From: Pseudorhodobacter wandonensis | GTDB taxonomy: Bacteria > Pseudomonadota > Alphaproteobacteria > Rhodobacterales > Rhodobacteraceae | DNA length: 64,000 nt | Direction: 5' to 3' | Assembly: GCF_001202035.1 (NCBI RefSeq) | Contig: NZ_LGHT01000026.1 | Location: forward strand, 62,001 to 126,000 | Part shown: positions 33,900 through 43,217 of the stretch, piece after piece | Numbering within the stretch: the first letter of the stretch is position 1 | Layout of the letters: every line of letters begins with the position of its first letter | Position numbers and translations under genes: made by a program | The notes under the pieces: generated by a model | The model's input: only the letters and a program-made list of their open reading frames with translations | Databases searched by the model: none | What the model was told of the DNA's origin: nothing

Positions 33900-35285
33900 T
33901 CACTCGGCCTTTTCTTGCATGCGGGCATGGTGGATCGCCGCAACCGCGCAAGACGCCAGCCGCGCCATAGAGCTGTCGGACCGCGAGTTCAGGATAACCG
34001 GCACGCGCGCACCCATTACCAGCCCCGCCGCCTCGGCATGGCTGATATAGGCAAGCTGTTTGGCCAGCATATTCCCCGCATCGATCCCCGGCACAACCAG
34101 CACTTCGGCGCGGCCTGCCACCTCGGATTTGATACCTTTAATACGCGCCGCCGCCATTGATACCGCATTGTCCATCGCCAAAGGGCCATCGACAAAACCG
34201 CCAGTAATCTGGCCACGTTCCGCCATTTTAGACAGCAGCGCCGCATCCAGCGACGAAGGAATATCGGGGTTAACCGTTTCCACCGCCGACAAAACACCCA
34301 CGCGCGGCTGGGCAATGCCAATAGAAATCGCCAGATCAATCGCGTTTTGCACAATATCAACCTTGGTCGCCAGATCGGGTGCAATATTGATCGCCGCATC
34401 CGACACCAGCAACGGATGGGCAAGCCCCGGCACATCCATCACAAAAATATGCGTCAAGCGGCGGCCAATGCGCAGGCCGGTTTCCCGCACGACCATCGGA
34501 CGCAGCATTTCATCGGTGTGCAGGTTGCCCTTCATCACCGCATCGACGCGCCCCTCCCGGACCAGTGCCACAGCACGGGCGGCGGCTGCGGCGTGATGGG
34601 CCTCTTCGATAATCTCGACCCCCGACAAATCGGCGCCAAGCTCGGTCGCTGCGGCATGGATTTTACCCAAATGACCAATCAGGATCGGCGTGATGATCGT
34701 ATGCTTCATCGCCAGAATAGCACCCCCTAACGAGGCGGCATTCTCGGGGCAAATCACAGCGGTGCGCAAAGGTGGCAAAGGCTCGGCGCGGGCCAGAATC
34801 GCCTCAAAATGCCGGTGACGGCGCACGGTCAGCCCCGGCAGCGTAGAGCCATCAACGCGGTAGGATTTGGCAGGCGCCTGCACCCGCACCGAGCCGGACA
34901 AGATAAGCATGTCGTCGATTTCGCGGATCACTTGCGCCGCAAGCGTCACCACTCCGTTATCCAGCCCCGTCACGGTAACCGTTGTCACCAGCTCGTCATC
35001 GGCTTTGGCGCGGGTATGAAAAGTATAGTCTTGCGACAGCGTCGTAATGCCCGGCCCCGGCAAATGCGACCCCAGCAAAGCCGCGACCAAAGATGCCGCA
35101 AAGGCCGAAGGCACCATCGCCTCGGCCTGCCCGTCACCATCGCCATCCAGCCCCGGCAGGTGCAGCGGGTTATGGTTGCCCGTGGCCGACGCAAAGATGA
35201 ACAGATCATCGGCCGTACACAGCCGCGTGGCGCTTGCGGTATCACCCAGCTTCAGCGTCTCGAACAAGCGGTTCTCAAGGATCAT
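33900..35285 (-). CDS. Bifunctional MaoC-like hydratase/phosphate acetyltransferase
   Basis: A 461-residue fusion. Residues about 1-145 form a MaoC-like hotdog domain (LFIFASATGNHNPLH with the hydratase Asp/His region varied), and about 160-461 a phosphate acyltransferase (PTA/PTB) domain (VMKGNLHTDEML, VSDAAINIAPDL, VLVVPGIDAGNML). Such fusions are known from alphaproteobacteria, typically beside acetate kinase, which is not next to it here. It would transfer acetyl or other acyl between CoA and phosphate. The start has GGAG at proper spacing. The hydratase half may be degenerate. Confidence 0.87.
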   Translation of the reverse strand: MILENRLFETLKLGDTASATRLCTADDLFIFASATGNHNPLHLPGLDGDGDGQAEAMVPSAFAASLVAALLGSHLPGPGITTLSQDYTFHTRAKADDELVTTVTVTGLDNGVVTLAAQVIREIDDMLILSGSVRVQAPAKSYRVDGSTLPGLTVRRHRHFEAILARAEPLPPLRTAVICPENAASLGGAILAMKHTIITPILIGHLGKIHAAATELGADLSGVEIIEEAHHAAAAARAVALVREGRVDAVMKGNLHTDEMLRPMVVRETGLRIGRRLTHIFVMDVPGLAHPLLVSDAAINIAPDLATKVDIVQNAIDLAISIGIAQPRVGVLSAVETVNPDIPSSLDAALLSKMAERGQITGGFVDGPLAMDNAVSMAAARIKGIKSEVAGRAEVLVVPGIDAGNMLAKQLAYISHAEAAGLVMGARVPVILNSRSDSSMARLASCAVAAIHHARMQEKAE

Positions 35286-35378
35286 GGCACACTCCGGTTT
35301 TGCGCGCCACAACCTGTGCCGCGTTGGTCCTCCGCCCTACCTCTTTGTGCCGCTGTCGCGCGGCAGGGGCAAGGGCGC

Positions 35379-35576
35379 TTAGACCGTTTGCGCCGGAAAC
35401 CCTACGGCAGCAAGCGCTGCGATCAACGCGGATTCGGTCTTGGCCGAGGTGATTTCGGCGCGACGCGCGACCAGATCAACCAGCACAGCGGCCGCAGGGT
35501 CAAGCTTGTGGATCGCAGTTTCGACCGCCGTTTTGCAATGGCCGCAGTTCATGTCAGGAATAGAAAGCGTTGTCAT
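35379..35576 (-). CDS. copZ: Copper chaperone (HMA domain)
   Basis: A 65-residue single heavy-metal-associated domain with the Cu(I) site MNCGHC near the N-terminus. It would carry Cu(I) in the cytosol to CopA. It is divergent from copA and preceded by its own MerR-type promoter (35601-35631) with a 19-bp spacer. Ribosome site AGGAG at 35582-35586 (minus strand). Confidence 0.9.
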   Translation of the reverse strand: MTTLSIPDMNCGHCKTAVETAIHKLDPAAAVLVDLVARRAEITSAKTESALIAALAAVGFPAQTV

Positions 35577-35600
35577 AATGGCTCCTCATATGTCGGGGGA

Positions 35601-35631
35601 ATCTGTGAGGTTCCCGTTGGGGGAAGGTCAA
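35601..35631 (-). promoter_or_regulatory. CueR-type promoter/operator of copZ
   Basis: On the minus strand TTGACC (-35) is followed after exactly 19 bases by ACAGAT (-10). The spacer TTCCCCCAACGGGAACC contains the dyad TTCCC/GGGAA. The long 19-bp spacer with a dyad is the hallmark of MerR-family activated promoters. Confidence 0.8.
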
Positions 35632-35655
35632 GCCAAATATTTGCACCACAGGCCC

Positions 35656-35686
35656 TTGACCTTCCAGTGACTAGAACCCCTATGTA
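35656..35686 (+). promoter_or_regulatory. CueR-type promoter/operator of copA
   Basis: TTGACC (35656-35661), a 19-base spacer TTCCAGTGACTAGAACC plus CC, then TATGTA (35681-35686). The first bases of the spacer (CTTCC) and the later GAACCC match the copZ operator. Expected to be activated by CueR with Cu(I). Confidence 0.85.
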
Positions 35687-35707
35687 GGTACCAAAAGTGA
35701 GGACGCA

Positions 35708-38137
35708 ATGGCCGAAATGATATTTGAAGTCGAGGGCATGACCTGCGGGGCCTGTGTAGGCCGGGTAGAGCGGGTCTTGGCTGCAGTAGACGGTGTTGGC
35801 CAGGCCGAAGCGAACCTCGCGAATGGCACGGCACGTGTGCAGGGTGGCGCCGCACCCGCCCTTGCGGCGGCCTTGGAAAGTGCAGGCTTTGGCGCAAGGC
35901 AATCGCATATCACCCTGGCGATTGAGGGCATGACCTGCGCGTCTTGTGTCGGGCGGGTCGAGCGCGGATTGGCAGCTTTGGACGGGGTCGTTTCGGCACA
36001 GGTAAATCTGGCGACCGAAACCGCCGATGTTCGATTTTTGGCGGGTGCGCTGGCGAAAGACGCCCTGATTTCCGCCGTATCCGATCTTGGTTATGTAGCA
36101 AAAGTGCAAGAGGTGGCAGCCACCCCCGACCACAAGGCCGAAGAAATCCTGACCTTGCAACGGCAGTTGATCACAGCTTTGGTGCTAACGCTGCCGGTGT
36201 TTTCATTGGAAATGGGGGGGCATTTGGTCCCAGCTTTTCACCATTGGATTGCGCAGACAATCGGCACGCAAAACAGCTGGCTGGTCCAATTCGCGCTGAC
36301 CTCTCTGGTGCTACTCGGGCCGGGGCGGGTGTTTTACACACGCGGCTGGGCAGCCTTGCGCCATCTTGCCCCCGATATGAACGCATTGGTGATGATCGGC
36401 ACAGCCGCGGCTTACGGCTTTTCTCTCGTGGCAACTTTTGCACCCGCGCTTTTGCCCAGCACCGCGCAGGCCGTGTATTATGAGGCCGCTTCGGTAATCG
36501 TCACGCTGATCCTGCTGGGCCGCTGGCTCGAGGCCCGTGCCAAAGGTCGCACTGGTGCCGCGATTGCGCGGCTGGTTGGCCTTGCGCCACAAACCGCGCA
36601 GGTCGAACGCGACGGCACCGTGCAGGAACTGCCGCTGGATGCGGTGGTCGTTGGTGACATCTTGCACCTGCGCCCCGGCGAGAAAATCGCCGTAGATGGC
36701 GAGGTGATCGACGGGCGCAGCTATGTCGATGAAAGCATGATCACGGGCGAGCCTGCCCCCGTTGAAAAAGCCCCCGGCGCGATGGTCACAGGTGGCACGG
36801 TGAATGGCACAGGGGCCTTGCAATACCGCGCCTTGCGCGTGGGGGCCGATACGATGCTGGCGCAGATAATCCGCATGGTGGCGCAGGCGCAGGGCGCGCG
36901 GCTGCCGGTGCAGGATCTGGTAAACAAAATCACTGGCTGGTTCGTGCCAATGGTGCTGTTGGCGGCGGCGGTTACAGTGCTGATCTGGCTGGTCTTTGGG
37001 CCTTCACCCGCACTGACCCATGCGCTTGTGGCCGGTGTGGCTGTGCTGATTATCGCTTGCCCCTGCGCAATGGGCTTGGCGGTGCCAGTGTCGATCATGG
37101 TCGGCACAGGCCGCGCCGCCGAGCTTGGGGTCCTGTTTCGCAAAGGGGCCGCGTTGCAGGCTTTGCAATCGATTGACGTGGTGGCTCTGGATAAAACCGG
37201 AACCCTGACAGCCGGCCGCCCCGAGATGACAGATCTGGTCCTCGCTCAGGGCTTTAACAGCCATGTCGTGCTGGCCCGCATCGCCGCGATCGAGGCCAAA
37301 TCCGAACACCCGATCGCGCAGGCAATCCTGCGCGCGGCCCGGGAACGCGGGCTGGAATTGCCCCCCGCATTTGACTTTGCCTCGCACACCGGTTTCGGGA
37401 TTTCGGGGCAAGTGGCCGGGCAACGCGTGCTGATCGGCTCGGCCCGGTTCATGGCACAAGAAGGCGTAGAATTGGGCCATTTGGCCAAAGCAGGTAACAC
37501 GCTGGCCACAAACGGCAAAACCCCGCTTTTTGCCGCCTTGCATGGCCAGATTGCGGCCGCTATCGGCGTTGCAGACCCGGTCAAAACCGGCACCCCCGAG
37601 GCGATTGCGGCCTTCAAAGCGATGGGCCTGCGGGTGGTGATGATCTCGGGCGATACAACCGAAACCGCGCGCGTGATCGCGGGCGAGCTGGGCATCAAAG
37701 AGGTCATCGCCGAGGTTCTGCCCGATGGTAAGGTTGCCGCATTGCAAGCCCTGCGTGACAAGGGTTTGCGGCTGGCCTTTGTCGGCGACGGTATCAATGA
37801 CGCCCCCGCTCTGGCGCTGGCCGATGTGGGCATCGCGATTGGCACCGGCACCGATGTCGCGATAGAGGCAGCCGATGTGGTGCTGATGTCTGGCGATTTG
37901 CGCGGCGTGGTTTCGGCGCTTGAGGTCAGCCGCGCGACGATGCGCAACATCAAGCAAAACCTGTTCTGGGCCTTTGGCTATAACGCCGCGCTGATCCCCG
38001 TCGCGGCGGGGCTTTTGTACCCCGTTTGGGGTGTGCAACTGTCACCGGTTCTGGCCGCCGGGGCGATGGCAATGTCATCCATCTTTGTCCTGACAAACGC
38101 GCTGCGCCTGCGGTGGGTCGCGGGGGCGCGGGCATGA
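35708..38137 (+). CDS. copA: Cu(I)-exporting P-type ATPase
   Basis: An 809-residue P1B-type ATPase that pumps Cu(I) out of the cytoplasm. Two N-terminal HMA domains carry GMTCGAC (about residue 10) and GMTCASC (about 77). The membrane metal site is CPC (ACPCAMG, about 450), the phosphorylation motif DKTGTLT about 494, the SEHPIAQAI histidine marks P1B, and [11 protein letters not shown] is the hinge. Start ATG at 35708 has GAGGACGCA upstream. It is coupled to cueR by an ATGA overlap. Confidence 0.96.
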   Translation: MAEMIFEVEGMTCGACVGRVERVLAAVDGVGQAEANLANGTARVQGGAAPALAAALESAGFGARQSHITLAIEGMTCASCVGRVERGLAALDGVVSAQVNLATETADVRFLAGALAKDALISAVSDLGYVAKVQEVAATPDHKAEEILTLQRQLITALVLTLPVFSLEMGGHLVPAFHHWIAQTIGTQNSWLVQFALTSLVLLGPGRVFYTRGWAALRHLAPDMNALVMIGTAAAYGFSLVATFAPALLPSTAQAVYYEAASVIVTLILLGRWLEARAKGRTGAAIARLVGLAPQTAQVERDGTVQELPLDAVVVGDILHLRPGEKIAVDGEVIDGRSYVDESMITGEPAPVEKAPGAMVTGGTVNGTGALQYRALRVGADTMLAQIIRMVAQAQGARLPVQDLVNKITGWFVPMVLLAAAVTVLIWLVFGPSPALTHALVAGVAVLIIACPCAMGLAVPVSIMVGTGRAAELGVLFRKGAALQALQSIDVVALDKTGTLTAGRPEMTDLVLAQGFNSHVVLARIAAIEAKSEHPIAQAILRAARERGLELPPAFDFASHTGFGISGQVAGQRVLIGSARFMAQEGVELGHLAKAGNTLATNGKTPLFAALHGQIAAAIGVADPVKTGTPEAIAAFKAMGLRVVMISGDTTETARVIAGELGIKEVIAEVLPDGKVAALQALRDKGLRLAFVGDGINDAPALALADVGIAIGTGTDVAIEAADVVLMSGDLRGVVSALEVSRATMRNIKQNLFWAFGYNAALIPVAAGLLYPVWGVQLSPVLAAGAMAMSSIFVLTNALRLRWVAGARA

Positions 38138-38550
38138 ATATCAAAGAGGCAGGGCAACGGGCAGGCCTGCCCGCCAAAACCATCCGCTATTATGAAGAAG
38201 TCGGCCTTATCCGCCCCTTGCGCGACAGCAACGGCTACCGCGCCTTTCGCGAAAGCGACGTGCACAAACTGGGCTTTTTGGGCCGCGCACGCGCCTTGGG
38301 CTTTACGATTGAGGATTGCCGCGTGCTGCTCTCACTCTATGAAGACCAAAGCCGCGCGAGTGCCGATGTCAAAGAGGTGGCGCAAAAGCACCTTGCCCAG
38401 ATTTCCGACAAAATCGCAGCCCTGCAGACGATGCAGGACACGTTGTCGCATCTGGTCGCCTGCTGCCACGGTGATGACCGGCCAGATTGCCCGATTTTGG
38501 CCGATCTGGCGCCGCCAAACCCGCCCCCACCAAAGCTGCGCAAACCCTAG
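38134..38550 (+). CDS. cueR: Cu(I)-responsive MerR-family regulator
   Basis: A 138-residue MerR protein with N-terminal winged helix ([17 protein letters not shown]) and the dimerisation helix. The C-terminal metal loop [13 protein letters not shown] has the two cysteines eight to nine residues apart, as in CueR. It should sense Cu(I) and activate the copZ and copA promoters. The start overlaps the copA stop (ATGA). Only 4 bases overlap with the convergent alpha-glucosidase gene. Confidence 0.93.
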   Translation: MNIKEAGQRAGLPAKTIRYYEEVGLIRPLRDSNGYRAFRESDVHKLGFLGRARALGFTIEDCRVLLSLYEDQSRASADVKEVAQKHLAQISDKIAALQTMQDTLSHLVACCHGDDRPDCPILADLAPPNPPPPKLRKP

Positions 38551-40121
38551 GCTGTGGTCAGAAAGGCAAAGCCATTGGCGCCCAGCGTCAGGGTATTGCC
38601 CTCTATCTCGGCGTTTTGCCACGGCCCAACAAGGCTTGGCACCGCGCTCAGCGTCAGCATCGCGTTGTTTGGCGACAGGTTGTAAAGGCACATCAGATCA
38701 TCGCGCAAAAAGCCCAAAATCGGGTCGGGCAAATCCAGAAAAACGGTGCGGCCATGGCGCAGCGCGGGTGTGTTCTTGCGAAACGCCAGCGTCTCGCGAT
38801 AGCTTTCCAGAACCGACCCCGCGCCCATCCCTGCCACATTGCGCGCCTTTTGCGGCGGTTTGATCGGCAGCCACGGCGTACCAGAGGTAAAACCCGCCTG
38901 ATCGCTGTCATCCCAAACCATCGGCGTGCGGCACCCATCGCGGCCTTTATAATCGGGCCAGAACTTGAACCCCGGCGGGTCGGTCAACTCGGAATACAGG
39001 ATGTCGGTTTCCGTCTGGCCCAATTCTTCGCCCTGATACAGACATAAAGAGCCTTGAAACCCCGCCAGCATCGCAATCGCCTGTTTCGCCAGCGCGTCTT
39101 GGCTGCCGAACGCGGTCCAGCGCGTGACATGGCGCACAACATCATGGTTGGAAAAGGCCCAACACGGGCAACCATTCGGGGCCGCCGCGTAAAAGGCCTC
39201 GATCTTCTGGCGGAAATGCTCGGCGGTAAATTCAGGGCCAAGCATATCGAATGAATAGGCCATATGCAGGCGCGTCTCGCCCGCAGTGTATTGCGCCATA
39301 ATCTCGCCCGCGCGCCGCGACTCGCCCACCTCGCCCACCATGGCGCGGCCGTCGAATTCATCCGTCAGGGCACGCAAACGTTCCAGAAAGCTCAGGTTTT
39401 CCGGCCGGTTCTTGGAATAAAGATGATCTTGCATGTCATAGGGGTTAACCTTGGGCACGGCCGTATTGCGCGGGTCGGGCGGGTTGGACCGCAAATCCTG
39501 ATCATGGAAATAAAAATTCACCGTATCCAGCCGGAAGCCGTCCACCCCCCGCTCCAGCCAGAACCGCATGGTAGACAGCAACCAATCCTGCACATCCGGA
39601 TTGTGAAAATTGAAATCCGGCTGCGAGGTCAGGAAATTGTGCAAATAATACTGCCGCCTGCGCGAATCCCACTCCCATGCCGATCCACCAAAGACCGAAA
39701 CCCAATTGTTGGGCGGCGTGCCGTCAGGCATCGGGTCAACCCAAACATACCAATCGGCACGCGGGTTATCGCGACTGGAACGGCTTTCCTCGAAAAACGG
39801 GTGCTTGTCGGATGAATGGCTGATCACCTGATCGATAATCACTTTCAGCCCCCGGTCATGCGCCTTTGCGACCATCGCGTCAAAATCCGCCATCGTGCCG
39901 AACAGCGGGTCAATGCCGGTGTAATCCGATACGTCATACCCCATATCAGCCATAGGCGAGGTAAAGATCGGCGACAGCCAGATCGCATCGACCCCAAGGC
40001 TGGCCACATAGTCCAGCCGCGCCGTAATGCCTGCAATATCGCCAATACCATCACCGTCACTGTCCTGAAACGAGCGGGGATAGATTTGATAGGTTACCGA
40101 ATTGCGCCACCAGTCCTGCAT
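38547..40121 (-). CDS. Alpha-glucosidase, GH13 family
   Basis: A 524-residue GH13 enzyme. The catalytic nucleophile Asp is in GFRLDTVNF, the acid/base Glu in MVGEVGES and the transition-state Asp in FSNHDVVR. QIYPRSFQDSDGDGIGDI at the N-terminus with loop 3 details fits the oligo-1,6-glucosidase/alpha-glucosidase subfamily (GH13_23/30-like). It hydrolyses small alpha-glucosides in the cytoplasm. The aglEFGK transport genes often nearby are not in this window. No signal peptide. Confidence 0.92.
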   Translation of the reverse strand: MQDWWRNSVTYQIYPRSFQDSDGDGIGDIAGITARLDYVASLGVDAIWLSPIFTSPMADMGYDVSDYTGIDPLFGTMADFDAMVAKAHDRGLKVIIDQVISHSSDKHPFFEESRSSRDNPRADWYVWVDPMPDGTPPNNWVSVFGGSAWEWDSRRRQYYLHNFLTSQPDFNFHNPDVQDWLLSTMRFWLERGVDGFRLDTVNFYFHDQDLRSNPPDPRNTAVPKVNPYDMQDHLYSKNRPENLSFLERLRALTDEFDGRAMVGEVGESRRAGEIMAQYTAGETRLHMAYSFDMLGPEFTAEHFRQKIEAFYAAAPNGCPCWAFSNHDVVRHVTRWTAFGSQDALAKQAIAMLAGFQGSLCLYQGEELGQTETDILYSELTDPPGFKFWPDYKGRDGCRTPMVWDDSDQAGFTSGTPWLPIKPPQKARNVAGMGAGSVLESYRETLAFRKNTPALRHGRTVFLDLPDPILGFLRDDLMCLYNLSPNNAMLTLSAVPSLVGPWQNAEIEGNTLTLGANGFAFLTTA

Positions 40122-40388
40122 GCTTGCCCCCTTGTTCCGGTTCTCTCAGACGACCCCAAAGCCGCGCCTTGCGCAAGCAGGTATTTTGGCGACCACCGCG
40201 CCGCGATGGGCGCCCCCGCTCGGCCAAACCCACCCAAACCGCCAAAATTGCCACCAAAACCAGCAGCCAATCGCCAACGCCAAAAAAAGGATCGGCCTCT
40301 CCGCGCCCCAAAGAAATCGCAAAAAAACAGGGGGTCAGGTCACACCCGCCCCCCCCATTTCATCTTGGCTCAAATACCTATTCTGCCC
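40122..40388. other. Gene-free stretch between alpha-glucosidase and hemE
   Basis: Contains no convincing coding frame or RNA gene. The right end holds a CAAATACC-type repeat (40357-40388) touching the hemE stop; C-rich and A-rich tracts (about 40285-40355) fill the middle. A partial AGGTATTTTGG at about 40175 resembles the same repeat. Confidence 0.55.
40357..40388 (-). repeat. CAAATACC-type post-gene repeat, copy 1
   Basis: On the minus strand it begins directly after the hemE TGA: GGGCAGAATAGGTATTTG, then AGCCAAGATGAAAT. It matches 49827-49856 on the plus strand, which lies after argE. Confidence 0.75.
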
Positions 40389-41420
40389 TCAGCCGCCGCG
40401 CACGGCCTCGATCATCCGGCTTACATTGTCAGGGTCGGCATCAGGGGTAATCCCGTGGCCAAGGTTAAAGATATGCGGCCCCTTGGAAAACGCTTTTACA
40501 ATATGCCGCGTCTCGTCAATCAGCGCCTGCCCGCCCGTAACCATGTGATGCGATGCAAGATTGCCTTGCACACAACCATCCACCTGCACATTAGCCGCAG
40601 CCCACTCCGGCGTCACCGAATTGTCTAGCGCCACACAATCAGCGCCCGTCGCACGGGCAAAGCCGATATAGCCGTCACCACCCTCACGCGGAAAGGCAAT
40701 CACGGGCAGGTTAGGGTGGCGCCGCTTCAGCTCGGAAATAATCCGCTTGGCAGGCAATAGCGCGAAATCATGGAAATCCGCGCCTTTCAGGCTGCCGGCC
40801 CAGGAATCAAACAGCTTGACCACCTCGGCCCCCGCTTGCACTTGGGCATCCAGATACTCAATCGTGCCATCTGTAATCCGGTCAATCAGCGCCACAAAGG
40901 CCGCGCGGTCAGTGTCTTTCAACTTATGCGCAGGGGCTTGGTCGGGCGTGCCACGGCCTGCGATCATATAGGTCGCCACCGTCCACGGCGCACCGGCAAA
41001 GCCGATCAGCGTGGTCTCGCGCGGCAATTCGCGCGCCAAAATCTTCACCGTCTCATAGATCGGTGACAGCGTTTCGTGAATATCGGCGGTGGGGCGCAAT
41101 GCCTGAACCCCTGCCATATCGGTAATGGTCGAAAGCCGCGGCCCCTCGCCCGTCACAAACCACAAATCCGCGCCAAGCGCCTGCGGCAACAGCAAAATAT
41201 CGGCAAACAGAATGGCCGCATCAAAGCCATAGCGCCGGATCGGCTGCAACGTTACCTCGGCCGCCAGATCGGGGTTATAGCACAGCTTCAGAAAATCCCC
41301 CGCCTGTTCGCGGGTGGCACGGTATTCCGGCAAATAGCGCCCCGCCTGACGCATCATCCAGATCGGGGGCGTGGGCAGGGTTTCGCCGCGCAGCGCACGC
41401 AGGATGGTTTTCTCGGTCAT
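40389..41420 (-). CDS. hemE: Uroporphyrinogen decarboxylase
   Basis: Decarboxylates uroporphyrinogen III to coproporphyrinogen III in heme and chlorophyll synthesis. The 343 residues start with [13 protein letters not shown] and carry the substrate-binding segment [26 protein letters not shown], with its active-site Asp, and [13 protein letters not shown] are also present. The ATG at 41420 has GGAGAG upstream; longer in-frame starts reach into the hemC promoter. It is divergent from hemC across 110 bases, a common alphaproteobacterial arrangement. Confidence 0.96.
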   Translation of the reverse strand: MTEKTILRALRGETLPTPPIWMMRQAGRYLPEYRATREQAGDFLKLCYNPDLAAEVTLQPIRRYGFDAAILFADILLLPQALGADLWFVTGEGPRLSTITDMAGVQALRPTADIHETLSPIYETVKILARELPRETTLIGFAGAPWTVATYMIAGRGTPDQAPAHKLKDTDRAAFVALIDRITDGTIEYLDAQVQAGAEVVKLFDSWAGSLKGADFHDFALLPAKRIISELKRRHPNLPVIAFPREGGDGYIGFARATGADCVALDNSVTPEWAAANVQVDGCVQGNLASHHMVTGGQALIDETRHIVKAFSKGPHIFNLGHGITPDADPDNVSRMIEAVRGG

Positions 41421-41470
41421 CAGGCTCTCCAATTCAACTTGCACCCCTGACTTCCAAGATGTGGCGCGCT

Positions 41471-41483
41471 TGTCAATATGACA
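41471..41483. promoter_or_regulatory. Palindrome between hemE and hemC
   Basis: TGTCA-ATA-TGACA is a perfect 5-bp-arm dyad. On the minus strand part of it forms TTGACA, a consensus -35 for hemE, so a bound protein would affect hemE transcription. The protein is unknown; FNR/Crp-type sites are similar but need a different spacing. Confidence 0.45.
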
Positions 41484-41530
41484 CATCATCGCCAGTTGAA
41501 AGCGCCGCAGTGGAACGCTAGGAAGGGGCC

Positions 41531-42487
41531 ATGAAAAACGCACGCCCCTCCCCCGCCCAGCCCTTGCGCATTGGTACCCGTGGCTCGCCGCTTGCCCTGT
41601 GGCAGGCGCATGAGGCGCGGCGCTGTCTGATGCAGGCACATTCCTTGCCCGAATCCGCCTTTGAGGTGGTCATCATCAAGGTCAGCGGCGACAACCGCCT
41701 GCTAATCGACGCCGACCGCCCGCTGAAAGAAATCGGCAACAAAGGCCTGTTCACCCGCGAGATTGAGGATGCCCTGCTGGATGGCAGCATCGACATCGCC
41801 GTGCATTCGATGAAAGACATGCCGACCGAGCAGCCTGCGGGTTTGGTGCTGCAATGCTATTTGCCGCGCCAAGACGTGCGCGACGGGTTTTTGTCGCCAA
41901 CAGCGGCCAGTCTGGCCGATCTGCCGCAAGGCGCTGTGGTCGGGTCGTCCAGCCTGCGGCGTCGGGCACAACTGGCCCTGCGCCGGCCCGACCTAAAGCT
42001 GGTCGAATTTCGCGGCAACGTGCAAACGCGGATGCAAAAGCTTCAGGATGGCGTCGCCTCGGCCACATTCCTTGCCATGGCAGGGCTGAACCGCCTCGGC
42101 ATGGCCGATATGGCCCGCTGTGCGATTGAACCCGAGGAAATGCTGCCCGCCGTCGCCCAAGGCGCAATCGGGATTGAGCAACGCTCGGATGACGCACGGG
42201 TGCGCAACTTGCTGGATGCCATTCACTGCACGCCCACCGGCCTGCGCGTGAATACCGAACGCGCGTTCTTGCGCGAAATGGACGGCTCTTGCGAAACGCC
42301 GATTGCAGCACTGGCAATCCTGGAAGGCGACCAGATCTGGCTGCGCGGTGAAATTCTGCGCCCCGACGGATCGGAATCTTTGGCCGATGATATTCGCGGG
42401 CCTGCGACCGATGGCACAGCACTTGGGCAGGCCTTGGCCCAACGCCTGTTGGCCCGCGCACCGGCAGGCTTCTTTGACTGGCGTTAA
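41531..42487 (+). CDS. hemC: Hydroxymethylbilane synthase (porphobilinogen deaminase)
   Basis: Polymerises four porphobilinogens to hydroxymethylbilane. The 318-residue protein has the N-terminal [15 protein letters not shown], the DMPTE loop, active-site Asp region HSMKDMP, and the dipyrromethane-cofactor Cys in DGSCETPIA near residue 256. The start ATG has AGGAAGG upstream. The kinase-like gene downstream overlaps or abuts its 3' end. Confidence 0.96.
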   Translation: MKNARPSPAQPLRIGTRGSPLALWQAHEARRCLMQAHSLPESAFEVVIIKVSGDNRLLIDADRPLKEIGNKGLFTREIEDALLDGSIDIAVHSMKDMPTEQPAGLVLQCYLPRQDVRDGFLSPTAASLADLPQGAVVGSSSLRRRAQLALRRPDLKLVEFRGNVQTRMQKLQDGVASATFLAMAGLNRLGMADMARCAIEPEEMLPAVAQGAIGIEQRSDDARVRNLLDAIHCTPTGLRVNTERAFLREMDGSCETPIAALAILEGDQIWLRGEILRPDGSESLADDIRGPATDGTALGQALAQRLLARAPAGFFDWR

Positions 42488-43217
42488 TACCCCCGCAGTC
42501 GATGAGGCGGTGGATGCAGCTGTCGCAGCGGCCTTGGCCGGGCCCTATGCCCGCGTGATGCCGCTTGCGCTGCCCGATGGCCGCAGGGTCTGGCTAAAAC
42601 AGGCCGAGCGGTTGACGGGGCGGATGCGGCTGCAAAAGGGCAGCGGCATGAAAGGCTTTGCGCGCGAATGGGCCGGCTTGCACCTTTTGGGCCGCTTGGG
42701 CCACGCCGTAGCCCCTGTTCTGGCCGAGGGGCAAGATTGGTTTGTCACCCCCGATCTGGGGCCAACACTGCGCCATTTGATGTGGCACCCTTCGGGCGAT
42801 GGCACCCCCATCTTTGCTGCCGCAGGTACGGCTTTGGCCCGCCTGCATCTGGCCAGCTACCGCCACGGCCGCCCCGCAATCCGCGATATGTGCTGGGATG
42901 GGAAGGCGGTTCACTTCATTGATCTTGAACGATTTTCCGATGTAAAATCCGACCCGCGCGGTTTGGCTATCGATCTGATGATCTTTGTCCACAGCCTTTT
43001 GGCCGATGGGCTGAACGCCCCCGCAGGCACGGCCCAGACACTGCAAAATGCGGCATTCGCGGCCTACCGCGCCCAAGCGCCCGGCATTTGGGCACAAGCC
43101 GGCGTTACGGCAGGTTGGCTGCGTTGGTTGCCCCTTGTGGCGCGGCTAAAGCCCCACAGCCGTGAATGGCAATCGATGGCCCCCACATTGGCACTGTTCA
43201 GGCAAGATCGGGGATAA
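42474..43217 (+). CDS. Kinase-like protein, probable Kdo/lipopolysaccharide kinase-type fold
   Basis: About 247 residues depending on start. The Lys of the nucleotide site is in VWLKQAERL, and a catalytic-loop-like HGRPAIRDMCW with following FIDLERFSD (metal-binding Asp) suggests a RIO/WaaP/KdkA-type protein kinase fold. Phosphorylation of a lipid A core sugar is one possibility; protein phosphorylation is another. The start is uncertain: TTG at 42474 overlaps the hemC stop, GTG at 42510 is a shorter choice. It converges with the FAD oxidoreductase gene, overlapping by 20 bases. Confidence 0.65.
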   Translation: MTGVNTPAVDEAVDAAVAAALAGPYARVMPLALPDGRRVWLKQAERLTGRMRLQKGSGMKGFAREWAGLHLLGRLGHAVAPVLAEGQDWFVTPDLGPTLRHLMWHPSGDGTPIFAAAGTALARLHLASYRHGRPAIRDMCWDGKAVHFIDLERFSDVKSDPRGLAIDLMIFVHSLLADGLNAPAGTAQTLQNAAFAAYRAQAPGIWAQAGVTAGWLRWLPLVARLKPHSREWQSMAPTLALFRQDRG

